DNA of 64,000 nt from Isoetes taiwanensis (Eukaryota; Streptophyta; Lycopodiopsida; Isoetales; Isoetaceae): positions 112,842 through 176,841 of the forward strand of contig JAJEKV010000191.1 of the NCBI GenBank assembly GCA_021234155.1. Direction: 5' to 3'. The position numbers and the translations under genes are program-made. Positions 23,893 through 34,682 of the stretch are shown in pieces. The notes under the pieces are model-generated. The model did not search any database, was not told where the DNA came from, and saw only the letters and a program-made list of their open reading frames with translations. The stretch's first letter is position 1. Each line of letters begins with the position of its first letter.

Positions 23893-24042
23893 TAACTTAT
23901 GATTTCCAAGGAAGGAATAAATCTTTAGTTCTTTATTATATCTCCAGCGGGATGGTGGGGGAGTCAAATTTGATTCAATTCCTTACAACCACATTTTTGG
24001 ATACATCTATAAAGTAATGTAGGTTTGATGCTTGGTCATATA

Positions 24043-24119
24043 GGGGATGTAGCTCGGATAATTGCAGAGTGCTCGTTTAGCATCGCGAAGAAGTATTGCA
24101 GGATCGATGCCCAACTATC
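24043..24119 (+). tRNA. tRNA-Ala(AGC), unit 11
   Basis: GGGGATGTAGCTCGGATAATTGCAGAGTGCTCGTTTAGCATCGCGA with a clear AGC loop. The T-arm is GGATCGATGCCCAAC. Confidence 0.6.
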
Positions 24120-25141
24120 AGCTATTTTCCTTCTCCACGAGGCTTAAGTAGGAAGCTAAGAGTGCCAGAATTATGAATGAGCGTCCTTATCACGCCATAG
24201 ATGGGGTATACATATAGATCCCGCAAAATATGGTATATAAGATTTAAAAATCAACCGATGTAGTATAAGGCTTCGGTTCCTGAGTAGTGCCCCAAAAATA
24301 CCAACATGCAAGTGCTTGCTAAAAGAAGTCGTGGAACATCTATAAATAGAAGATAAACCGGTTGGACATATCCATAGTAGAGGCTGAATTTGAAGCCGAT
24401 TTTTACTTCCTTTGGGATAGATCACCATGATTTTGTTTCTGAATTAGGGTGGCATTTTTTGTGATTCATATATGAGGGCTTAATGTCCAAAAGGTATGAA
24501 AGGGGGTCACAGAGGATGGCTTTATCCTTAATCATGGGAAATCTAATTCTAGAAAGTCATTATTTTTCCAAAGCTTTTGCTTTAAGCTTTCAACATTCCG
24601 TCCTTAAACTGACGCAACCTTGTTGCCAAACAAATTCCATCTTGTGATGAGGCTTTTGCTACCTCGCGGTATTAAAACCTTCTTTCTTAAGAGCTCGTGG
24701 AGAGCCATGTATAGACATGAGGCTTTCGATTAGTGTGCCTAGCTCCAGCTTTGTAGTAGCTATTAATATCATATTTTAGTATATTATTTTTGCGGGATTT
24801 TCTAAAGCGTGAAGGTGTGATCATTATTTTTCTAGAGGTTATATAATACTTCCTTGCCATGGAAGCGCGACTAAAATAAGAAAAAACAAAAGAGAAAAAT
24901 GTTGCTTACAGTAAGTAAGCGGGCAATATCCTAGGAGCATAAAGCAACTAAAGATAGAAAATACTGCAAAAGAATTCTTGGATTTTCTCATTGGGCCCCA
25001 TAGAGTTTTTAGGTATGGGAAGCTTTGCATACATCCCTCAAAGGGTTTGAACATTTCCTAATTATAGTTGTCCAAAGACATTTGAAGATGAACAACACTT
25101 CATATCAAAGTATCTTTTGAGAGCCGAGGCATTATTAAAAG

Positions 25142-25229
25142 GTGCGGCTTTGGCGAGGAGTGGATTTAAAGGCGTTATTGCCTGCTAAATTACATGGGGT
25201 TTCCCCACGGAGTTCAAATCTACTCGGCG
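25142..25229 (+). tRNA. tRNA-Ser(GCU), unit 12
   Basis: GCGGCTTTGGCGAGGAGTGG, a CCTGCTAAATTACATGGGG loop and variable arm, and GGAGTTCAAATCTAC. Confidence 0.55.
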
Positions 25230-25373
25230 TAACCTTGTTCCAGAGAGAATAAATCTTTGATTTCGCATTTATTATATGTAGCGGGATGGTAAGTCCATTG
25301 ATTCAATTCCTTACAGCCCGCACATTTTGGATACATCTATAAGTAATGTAGGTTTTGATGGCCCGTGCTTATA

Positions 25374-25447
25374 GGGGATGTAGCTCAGGATAGTAGAGTG
25401 CTCGTTTAGCATGCACGAGAGGTGTGGGATGCGTGCTTTAACTATCA
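25374..25447 (+). tRNA. tRNA-Ala(AGC), unit 12
   Basis: GGGGATGTAGCTCAGGATAGTAGAGTGCTCGTTTAGCATGCACGAGAGG is close to the clean copy. The T-arm is degraded (tgtgggatgcgtgc). Confidence 0.6.
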
Positions 25448-25558
25448 GCTATTTTCCTCCACAGGAAGCTAGAAATTAGGAAATGGGTATAAAAATTATG
25501 AATGAACGTCACTTATCATACCATAGATGGGAGTATACATATAGTCCATAAAAATGGT

Positions 25559-25812
25559 ATATAAGATTTAAAATCAACCGATGTAGTACGAGCTCGGTTC
25601 TAATTAGTGCCCCAAAAATATAACAATACAAGTGCTTGCTAAAAGAAAGGCTAAAATTAATTTGGGAACATCTATAATGAAGACCGAAAGCTTCCAGTTG
25701 TATAAGATTTAAAATCAACTTCGATGTAGTACGAGCTTCGGTTCTGTTAGTGCCCAAAAATATATGCAAGTGCTTGCTAAAAGAAGGCTAAGTCATTGGA
25801 GACATCATAAAT
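25559..25812 (+). repeat. Internal tandem duplication (about 140 bp), unit 12
   Basis: The segment from 'tataagatttaaaatcaac' through 'tagtgccccaaaaatata', 'gcttgctaaaag' and 'acatctata' occurs twice (25559-25700 and 25701-25812), joined at 'cttccagttg|tataagattt'. Unit 15 carries the same duplication with the same junction. Confidence 0.8.
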
Positions 25813-26618
25813 AGAAGAAGACCAGCCAGGAGTTAAGGGACTTGTATCGCCCATAGCGAGGCCTCGAGGCCCGAAGCGATTGCATTTACTTCCTTGGAAT
25901 GCGTCCTCATGATTTTGTTTCTGAATTAGGGCGGCATTTTTGTGATTCATATGTATGAGGGAGCAATGTCAAAAGTATGAAAAGAAGTCCGCAGGCGGCT
26001 TTATCCCTTAACCATGAAATCTAATTCTAGAGAAAGTCCTTATTATTTTTTTCAAAGCTTTTGCTTTTAAAACTTATTCCGTCCTTAAACCTGACCCGCG
26101 ACGCTACATTGCCAGGCAGTCCCATCTTTGATGGAGGCTTTTGCCTCTTCCCGGTATTAAACCTTCTTTCTTAAGCTCGTGGAAGCCATATTGCATGAAC
26201 ATGGGAAGCTCACGTTAAGGTGATTGATACTCAACTGTAGTAGCTATTAATATCATATTTTTTAGTATATTTTTCGCGGGATTTTCTAAAGCGTGAAGGT
26301 AATGATCATTATTTTTCTAGAGGTTATATAATACTTCCTTGCCATGGAAGGCTGACTAAAATAGAGAAAACAAAAAGAAGAGAAAAATATTCTTTACTGG
26401 CTTGGCCCGGTATATCTAGAGACATAAAGCAACTAAAAGATGGAAAATCTTTGCAAAAGAATTCTTGGATTTTCTCATTGGGCCCCATAGAGTTTTGAGT
26501 GCCTTGAGCATACATCCTCAAAGTTTAGAACATTTCCTAATTATGGTTTGCATTAAAGACATTGAGAGATGAGGAACAACACTATCAAAATTATCTTTGA
26601 AGGCAGGCATTATTAAAG

Positions 26619-26702
26619 GTAAACTTTGGCCAGTGGTTAAAGGCGTGTGCACGCTAAGTACATGGGGTTTCCCCACGAGGAGTTCAATCTCTCGGTACGG
26701 CG
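26619..26702 (+). tRNA. tRNA-Ser(GCU), unit 13
   Basis: ACTTTGGCCAGTGGTTAAAGGCGTGTGCACGCTAAGTACATGGGG. The variable arm is intact and the T-arm is slightly shortened. Confidence 0.6.
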
Positions 26703-26850
26703 TAACCTTGTTCAAGAGAATAAATCTTTGATTTTAACATTATTATATCTCCAGCGCGGGATGGTGAAGTCCATTCGATTCAGTTTCCTTACAACCACAC
26801 ATTTTGGATACATCTACCGCAAGTAATGTAGGTTTTGATGTAGTCATATA

Positions 26851-26926
26851 GGGGATGTAGCTCCCGGATGGTAGAGTGCTTTCGTTTAGCATGCGAGAGG
26901 TATTGGGATCGATGCCCAGCTACTCC
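26851..26926 (+). tRNA. tRNA-Ala(AGC), unit 13
   Basis: Near-complete: TTAGCATGCGAGAGGTATTGGGATCGATGCCC matches the clean copy. There is a two-base insertion in the D-stem (ctcccggatgg). Confidence 0.65.
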
Positions 26927-27975
26927 AACTATTTTCCTTCTCCGCGAGGCTTAAAGTAGGAAGTAAGGAATTATAACAATTATAGAATGAGGCGATCATA
27001 TCCTCGCCATAGATAGGGTATACATATAGTCCATAAAATGGTATGTAAGATTTAAAATCAACCCGATGTAGTGCGAGCTCGGTTCTAATTAGTGTGCCCC
27101 AAAAATATAACATGCAAGTGCTTGCTAAAGAAAGAGTCGTGGGGAGACATCTATAAATAGAAGATAAACTTCCAGGTTGGACATATCTTACTTAAGCGAG
27201 GAGGCCTGAGGCCGAAGGCGATTTTTACTTCCATGGAATCGTCCTGCGCTTGATTTTGTTTCCTGAATTGGGGCATTTTTGTGATTCATATGTATGAGGG
27301 AGCAATGTCAAAAGTATGAAAAGTCCGCGAGGGGAGGGGCCCGAGCTTTACATCCCGCCAACCATAGGGGAAATCTAATTCTAGAGAAGTCATTATTTTT
27401 TTCCAAAGCTTTTGCTTTTACGCTTTCCAACATTCAGGTCCTTAAACCCACAGGCCCGCCCAACCCCTTGTTGCCGACAAAATTCCATCTTGTGATGGGC
27501 TTTGCCTCTTAATTGTTAAACCTTCTTTCTTAAGCTAGAGCAGAGCCATGTGCATAGACATGAGAGCTTCGATTGGTAGAGGGGTGTGCTCAACATAGTA
27601 GCTAGTAATATCATATTTTGAGCATATTTTCTGCGGGGGATTTTTCTAAAGCGTGAAGGTAATGATCGGTATTTTTCTAGAGGTTATATAATACTTCCTT
27701 GCCATGGGCTGACTAAAATAGAAAAACAAAAGAGAAAAAATGTTGCTGCCACAGTAAGTAAGCGGTATGTCTAGGGCATAAAGCAACTAAGATGATCTTT
27801 GCCAAAGAGATTCTTTGGGATTTTCTCATTGGGCCCCATAGAGTTTTGAGTGCCTTGAGGCTTTGCATACATCCCTCAAAGTTTAGAACTTGCATTTCAA
27901 AATTATGGTTGTCAAAGAAGACATTGAGATGAACAACACTATCAAAAGTATCTTTGAAGGCGAGCATTGATAAAG

Positions 27976-28062
27976 GTAAGCTTTGGCGGAGTGGTTAAAG
28001 TGTACTGCTAGAAAGTACATGGGGTTTCCCCACGAGGAGTTCAAAACCTCTACCGGTGGCGT
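27976..28062 (+). tRNA. tRNA-Ser(GCU), unit 14
   Basis: GCTTTGGCGGAGTGGTTAAAG, ACTGCTAGAAAGTACATGGGGTTTCCCC. A GCU triplet is present but two bases are inserted in the loop. Confidence 0.55.
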
Positions 28063-28215
28063 AACCTTGTTCAAAGAGGAATAAATCTTTAGTTTTCTTT
28101 GTTATTATATCTCCAGCGGTTAAGGTAGGGGGAATCCATTGATTCAATTCCTTGCAACCACACATTTTGGATACATCTATAAGTAATGTAGGTTTTGATG
28201 CTTGGTCATGTATAG

Positions 28216-28288
28216 GGGGATGTAGCTCGGATGGTAGAGTGCTCGTTTAGCATCGCGAGAGGTATTGGGATCGATGCCCAACTCTCAA
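28216..28288 (+). tRNA. tRNA-Ala(AGC), unit 14
   Basis: GGGGATGTAGCTCGGATGGTAGAGTGCTCGTTTAGCATCGCGAGAGGTATTGGGATCGATGCCCAAC is almost identical to the clean copy. The 3' acceptor is short by about two bases. Confidence 0.7.
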
Positions 28289-29308
28289 CTATTTTCCTTC
28301 TCCGCGAGGCTTAGAAGTAGGAAATGGGAGTATAAAATTATGGTGCGTCACTTATCTCACGCCATAGATGGGGTATACATATAGTCCATAAAATGGTATA
28401 TAAGATTTAAAATCAGCCGATGTAGTGCAGGCTGGTTCTAATTAGTGCCCCAAAAATATAACATCACCTTGAAGTGCTTCTTCAAAAGTCACGTGGGAAC
28501 ACATCCTATAAATAGAAGATAAAGCTTGATTGGACATATCGCCCATGCATGAGCATCAGGGTGAAAGCGATTTTACTTCACGCCTTGGAATAGATCTCTG
28601 AGTTTTGTTTACGAATTAGGGTAGCATTTTTTGTGATTCATATGTATGGAAGAACCCAATGTCAAAAGTATGAAAAGTCCGCGAGGAGGATGGCTTTATC
28701 ATAATCATGAAATCCTAATTCTAGAGAGAAAGTCATTATTTTTCCAAAAGCATACCGGCACCAACATTCCGTCCTTTAAACTACGGCCCGCCAGCCTTGT
28801 TGCCAAACAAATTCCCATCTTGTGATGGAGGCTTTTGCCTGTAATTATTAAAACCTTCTTTCTTAAGCTCGTGGAAGCGCTATTGCATAGACATGAGGAA
28901 GCTCGATTAGGTGATTGTGCTCAACTGTAGTAGCTAGTAATATCATATTTTGGTATATTTTCTTGCGGGATTTTCACAAAGCGTGAAGGCGAGTAATTAT
29001 TTTCCTAGGGTGCATATAATACTTCCTTGCCATGGAGCTGACTAAAATAGAAAAACAAAGAGAGAAAAATGTTCTTTACAGTACGTAAGCTGAGGTATGT
29101 CCTAGGGCATAAAGCAGCTAAGATGGAAAATCTTGCAAAGAATTCTTGGATTTTCTCATTTGGGCCCCATAGAGTTTTGGAGTGCATGAGGCTTTGCGCC
29201 CATCCCTCAAAGAGTTTTGAGAACATTTCTAATTATATAGTTTGTCAAAGACGTGCGAGAGATGAACAACACTATCAAAGTATCTTTGAAGGCGAGCGGT
29301 ATTAAAAG

Positions 29309-29395
29309 ATTAAACTTTGGCGAGTGGTTAAAGGCGTGTGCACGCGCTAAGTACATGGGGTTTCCCCACGCGGGAGTTCAAATCTCTCGAAGCGT
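29309..29395 (+). tRNA. tRNA-Ser(GCU), unit 15
   Basis: ACTTTGGCGAGTGGTTAAAGGCGTGTGCACGCGCTAAGTACATGGGGTTTCCCC. The GCU loop is present with a small upstream insertion. The 3' acceptor strand is truncated (tcgaagcg). Confidence 0.55.
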
Positions 29396-29547
29396 AACCT
29401 TGTTCAAGGGGAATAAATCTTTAGTAGTTTAACATTTATTATAATACTCCAGCGGGATGAATTTGGAAGTCATTGATTCAATTCCTTCTGACCACACATT
29501 TTTGGATACATCTATAAGTAATGTAGGTTTTGATGCTTGGTCGTATA

Positions 29548-29625
29548 GGGGATGTAGCTCAGATGGTAGAGTGCTTTCGTTAGCATCACGAGGAGGTATT
29601 GGGATCGGTACCCAACTACTCAACT
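29548..29625 (+). tRNA. tRNA-Ala(AGC), unit 15
   Basis: GGGGATGTAGCTCAGATGGTAGAGTGCT, then cgTTAGCATcacgagg and GGGATCGGTACCCAAC. Confidence 0.6.
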
Positions 29626-29734
29626 ATTTTTCCTTCTCCACGAGCAAGTAGGAAATGGAATTATAAAATTATATGAATGAGCGATCCTTATCTATGCCAT
29701 AGATGGGGTATACATATAGTCCATAAAAATGGTA

Positions 29735-30017
29735 TATAAGATTTAAAAATCAACTTGATGTAATTGCAATTTCGGTTTCTAATTAGTGCCCCAAAATGTA
29801 TGCAAATTAGCACTTCTAAAAGAAAGGCTAAAAGTCGTGGAGACATCTATAAATAGAAGATAAACTTCAAGTTGTATAAGATTTAAAATCAACTTCACCG
29901 ATGTTAATGCAATTTCGGTTCTAATTAGTGCCCAAAAATGCATAACATGCAAGTGCTTGCTAAAGAAGGCTAAAGTCGTGGGGAACATCTATAAATAGAA
30001 GATAAACTTCAGTTGGA
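29735..30017 (+). repeat. Internal tandem duplication (about 140 bp), unit 15
   Basis: Two copies (29735-29874 and 29875-30017) of the spacer segment holding 'attagtgcccc' and 'acatctataaatagaag', joined at 'cttcaagttg|tataagattt'. The junction equals that in unit 12. Confidence 0.85.
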
Positions 30018-30778
30018 CATATCGCCCATAGCCAGGCCTGAGGCCCAGAAGCGATTTTACTTCCTTGGAGTAATCTCAGCAGTTTTTGTTTTCAGACTGG
30101 GTGAAGCATTTTTTGTGATTCCTTATGTATGGGGAGCAATGTCAAAAAGTATGAAAAGTCCGCAGGAGGGGCGAAGCACATCATAACCATGAAATCCTAT
30201 TAATTCAGAGAAGTCATATTTTTTCAAAGCTTTTTGCTTTTTAAACTTTCAACAATCTATGTAACCTTGTTTGCCAAAACAAATTCCCATCTTGTAGTGG
30301 AGGCTTTGCCTCTTAATTGTTAAAACCTTCTTTCTTAAGCTCGTGGAGCCATATTGCATAAGACATGAGGCTTTCGATTAGGTGATTATTAACTCAGCCT
30401 GTAGTAGCTGTAATATCATATTTTGGTATATTTTACGGGATTTTCTAAAGCGTGAAGGTAATGATCATTATTTTCCTAGGGGTTCTCATGCTTGCTTCCC
30501 TTGCCATGGGCGACTAAAATTAGAAAAACAAAAGAGAAAAATGTTCTTTGCCTAGCCGTAAGCTGGTATCAATAGGGCATAAAGCAACTAAGATGGAGAA
30601 AATTACTGCAAAAGAATTCAGGATTTTCTCATTGGGCCCCATAGGAGTTTTTAGGTACCTTGGGGCTTTGCATACACATCCCTCAAAGTTTAGAACATTT
30701 CTAATTATGGTTGTCCAAAGACGTTGAAGATGAACAACACTATCAAAGTATCTTTGAAGGCGAGGCATTATTAAAAAG

Positions 30779-30869
30779 ATTAAACTTTTGGCCAGGAGTG
30801 GTTAAAATTAGTACTTTTGCTTAAATTACATGGGGTTTTCCCACGGGAGTTCAAATCTCTGGAGCAGCG
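30779..30869 (+). tRNA. tRNA-Ser-like, unit 16, degraded
   Basis: ACTTTTGGCCAGGAGTGGTTAAAA is kept. The anticodon loop reads 'tttgcttaaattacatgg', with GCU followed by an extra T. The GAGTTCAAATCTCT T-arm is present. Confidence 0.5.
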
Positions 30870-31015
30870 TAACCTTGTTCAAAGAGAATAAATCTTTTAG
30901 TTTGCTGTTATTATATCTCAGCGGGATGGTAGAAGTCCATTGATTCAATTCCTTACAACCACACATTTTGGATACATCTATAAGTAATGTAGGTTTTGAT
31001 GCTTAGTCATATAGA

Positions 31016-31091
31016 GGGGATGTAGCTGGATGGTAGAGTGCTCTGGATTTAGCATCTTGAGAGGTATTGGGGATGATGCCCAACTTCTCCA
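31016..31091 (+). tRNA. tRNA-Ala(AGC), unit 16
   Basis: GGGGATGTAGCTGGATGGTAGAGTGCTC, loop TTAGCATc, AGGTATTGGGGATGATGCCCAACTTCTCCA. Confidence 0.6.
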
Positions 31092-32115
31092 ATAATGCCT
31101 TCTCCACGAGCTTAAAGTAGGGAAATGGGGAATTATATAACAGGTGCATAAGATAGAGCGCTGATCATATCTACGCCATAGATGGGGTATACATGCAGAT
31201 CCATAAAATGGTATATAAGATTTAAAAATCAACCGATGTAGTGCAGGCTCACCGGTTCTAATTAGTGCCCCAAAAATATAACATGCAAGTGCTTGCTAAA
31301 AGAAAAGTCGTGGGGAACATCTATAAATAGAAGATAAGCCGGTTGGACATATCTTACATAGCGAGCTGGGGCCCGAGGCGATTTTTACTTCCTTGGAATA
31401 AATCTCGCGGTTTTTGTTTTACGAGATTAGAGGCGGCATTTTTGTGATTCATATGTATGAGGCAAAGTAATCCAAAAGTAATAGAAAAGAGTCCGCAGGA
31501 AGGGGCGGCTTTATCCTTAACCATGAAATCTAATTCTAGAAAGTCATTATTTTTTTCAAAGCTTTTTGCTTTTTAAGCTTTCAACATTCAGATCATAAAC
31601 GGCCGCACCCAACCTTGTTGCCAAACAAATTCCCATCTTGTGATGGAGGCTTTGCCTCTTGAATTGTTAAAACCTTCTTTCTTAAGCTCATTGAGAGCCA
31701 TATTGCATAGACATGGGAAGCTTCGATTAGGCGGTGTGCTCAACTGTGAAGTAGCTATTAATATCATATTTTGAGTATATTTTTCTTGAGGGGATTTTCT
31801 AAAGCGTGAAATTAATGATCATTATTTTCTAGAGGTTATATAATACTTCCTTGCCATGGGCGACTAAAATAGAAGAAAAACAAAAGAGAGAAAAAAAATG
31901 TTCTTTTGCCTTACGATACGGCCTTTGGTATGTCACAGGGCATAAAGCAATAAGATGGAAAATCTTTTGCAAAAGAGATTCTTGGATTTTCTCATTGGGC
32001 CCCATAGAGTTTTTGAGTGCCTTGAGGCTTTGCATACATCCCTCAAAGTTTAGAACATTTCTAATTATGGATTTGTCAAAGACATTGAGATGAACAACAC
32101 TATCCAAAGTACTTA

Positions 32116-34682
32116 CTAGTAATAATGGTGCTTGGTACGTTGCTGAGCATATGTTAAGAACTGTAAGAAGTTTTTGGTGTTCATAAAAGCTTCTTGAGGA
32201 ATAATCCAACTATTTAATTTTTTTATTATCATGAAACTTTTCAAGGTATAACAATGTCTATAGGGCATCTAAGCTCCTTCATGTTAGATAGTGTTGCATC
32301 GGTATCTATCGGGAGCTTTAGAATTGGTGTTTATGATGATGTGCTGATTTCGCAATTGTTAAGGTCTCACATTTGCCACATGCTAAAAAGTGGCACATAT
32401 CATCACCACAATGGCTCTCTGTGTCTCACGGGTGAGTGGGATTGAGAGATGCTTTAAATCTTGGACCGCCAGGAACCTAAAAGCACTACAATACAAATTG
32501 TTAATAAATCATCTTAAAATATATATATCAACCTCATAGAACATGGCGTTTTCTTACCATTTGATGAGAGCCATTTGATACTTAAATTTGAAGGAGCAGT
32601 TCTACCTATATGTTCTTTTCAAAGAATTCGTTATAATATTTGGGTGAGGGGCATTGGATGGCAAATACAGATTTCACCCATGTCTACAGAGCGGTAATAA
32701 CCAAAAGTAATGAGTACCCGGTATGCTTTGGTATAAATTAGGAACCTTTAATTTCTTTCTTTTTTTTTATTCTCCTTTTTTTTTTTTTTTTCTAACCCCT
32801 TCTCCCTCCCTTGCCTTCCCTTCCCCTTCCCTTTTTTTTTTTCTTTTCTCTTTTTCTTATCGGCTTTTCCCTTTCAACTTTTATCTTTCAGCTCTTCCCA
32901 TTTTTTCCACTACTCTCTTTTCCCTTTCCTTTTCCCTTCCTCTTCCTTTTTCCTTACTTCCTTTTCTCTTTCCGTTTCTAAGTGCATTTTTTTGGATTTC
33001 TCTTTTGCTTACCTTTTTTCATGTGCCCTTTTCTTCCTTTCCCCACCGTCTTCCCTCTTAGATCCGCGTGCCATTTTTCCCCATCTCTTTTCCCATTTCT
33101 ACTCTCCCTCTTTTCCTCATGCTCTTTTGTTGCCCTTCTCCTTTTTTCAGCTTCCCTTTTCCTTTTCAACTTTTCCATTCCTTTTCATACATTTCCCCAC
33201 CCTTTTTGCTGCGATGTTCCTTTTTCCCTTTCCTTTCTCGCTTTCCCTACCTTTACATTTTCCTTTCAGTTCCCTTTTACGGCACTTCATATGCCTCTTT
33301 TCCGATTTCCACTTTTTCTCGATCTTTTTTATGTACCCTTTTTTCCTTCTTTTCCCCATCCTCTTCCCCTTTTTCCCTTTCCACTTTCTCCTTTCTTTGA
33401 GCTGCTGCTGCATACTCTTTTTTCCTTTCTTTTTTTCTATTTCCTCACCCTTTCCCTCTTCCCTTTTTTCTCGTGCCCTTTTCTCCTTCCTCTTTTCCTC
33501 TTTTCCTATTCCTTGCTCCTATCCTTTATGCATTCTACTTTCCCCACCTTTTTCCTCATTTTCCATTCTTTCCCTCTTCCCTTTTTTCGATGCTCTTTTT
33601 GCTTTTCCTTTTTTTCTCTTTCTTGACCCTTTCTCTCTTTTCCCTTTTTTTTTTTTTCCATACTTTCCTTTTTTTCTCTTTCTCCTGGATTTCCTTTTAC
33701 CCCAAGTTCTCTTTTTTCCTTTTCCCCCCTCTCTTTTCCTTTTTACTTTTTCTTTTCCATGCTCACCTTTTTCTCCTTTTCTCACCTTTACTCCTTACCC
33801 TTCTGCAGCGGTGCTCTTTTTCCGTTCCTTTCCCCCTCGCCTATTCTATTCCTTTTTCTATTTTTCTTTTTATCTTTCCATTTTTCCTTTTCTCCTTCCT
33901 GCTTTCCTTTTTTTCCTCTACCACCTTTCTTTTTATTCCTTTTCCTTTTCCTTTTCCTTTCCACGCTTTTCCCTTTTCCTTGCCTTTCGCCGTTGTTCCT
34001 TTTCCCTTCCCCTCTTCCTTTTCCTTTTCCCTTTCATGGTTTTCCTTTTCCTTCCCTTTTCCTTTCCTTTTCCTTTTCCCCTTTTCCCTTTCATCGTTTT
34101 CCTTTTCCCTTCCCCTTTTCCTTTCCGCTTTCCCTTTTTCCCTTTCATCATTTTTCCTTTTCCCTTCCCTTTTCCGTTTCCTTTTCAGTTTTCCACTTTC
34201 ATCGTTTTCCCTTTTTCGGAGTCCCCTTCCTTTTCCCTTTTCCCTTTTCCCTTTTCCCTTTTCCGTTTTCCTTTTCCGTTTTCCCTTTTTCCCTTTCATC
34301 TTTTTCCTTTTCCGCCCCTTTTTCTTTACTTTTTCCTTTCCTTCGTTTTCCCTTTTCCCTTTTCCTTTTCATGGTTTTTCCTTTTCCCTTCCCTTTTTCG
34401 GTTTCCCTTTTCCCTTTTTTCCCTTTCATAGTTTTCCTTTTCTCTTCCCCTTCCCTTTTCCTTTTGCCTTTCCACTTTTCCCTTTTCCCTTTCCCTTTTC
34501 CTTTTCCCTTTTCCACTTTTCCTTTTCCTTTTCCCTTTTTCTTTCCCTTTCATGTGAAGCCATAGTCAAGGATAAATTTTTAGTTGAACAACGCGCACAT
34601 CATCTCCACCATTGGTCAATCAAATCCTCGACCCGTCCAGGGTTAGGAGTGCGGTCCATTACCTAACATTTATAATATAAGA
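32116..34682 (-). mobile_element. Helitron type C (about 2.57 kb)
   Basis: Left edge (Helitron 3' end): CTAGTAATAATGGTGC with a decayed hairpin. A non-repetitive 3' module of about 620 bp follows (32116-32740), then a C/T-only body to 34552. The 5' module contains 'ccatagtcaagg', 'ccaccattggtcaatc' and 'tataatataaga', reading TCTTATATTATA on the minus strand. The 5' module and much of the body match type B; only the 3' module differs. It is directly abutted by a type B element at 34683. Minus-strand sense is purine-rich. No transposase is visible. Confidence 0.75.

Larger units (their letters stand above)
22541..32115 (+). repeat. tRNA array, block 4 (units 10-16)
   Basis: Six Ser-type and seven Ala-type copies at a regular 1.33-1.48 kb period. 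Units 12 and 15 both contain the same internal tandem duplication of about 140 bp (listed separately). The block ends at 'caacactatccaaagta', where Helitron C is inserted. Confidence 0.9.
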
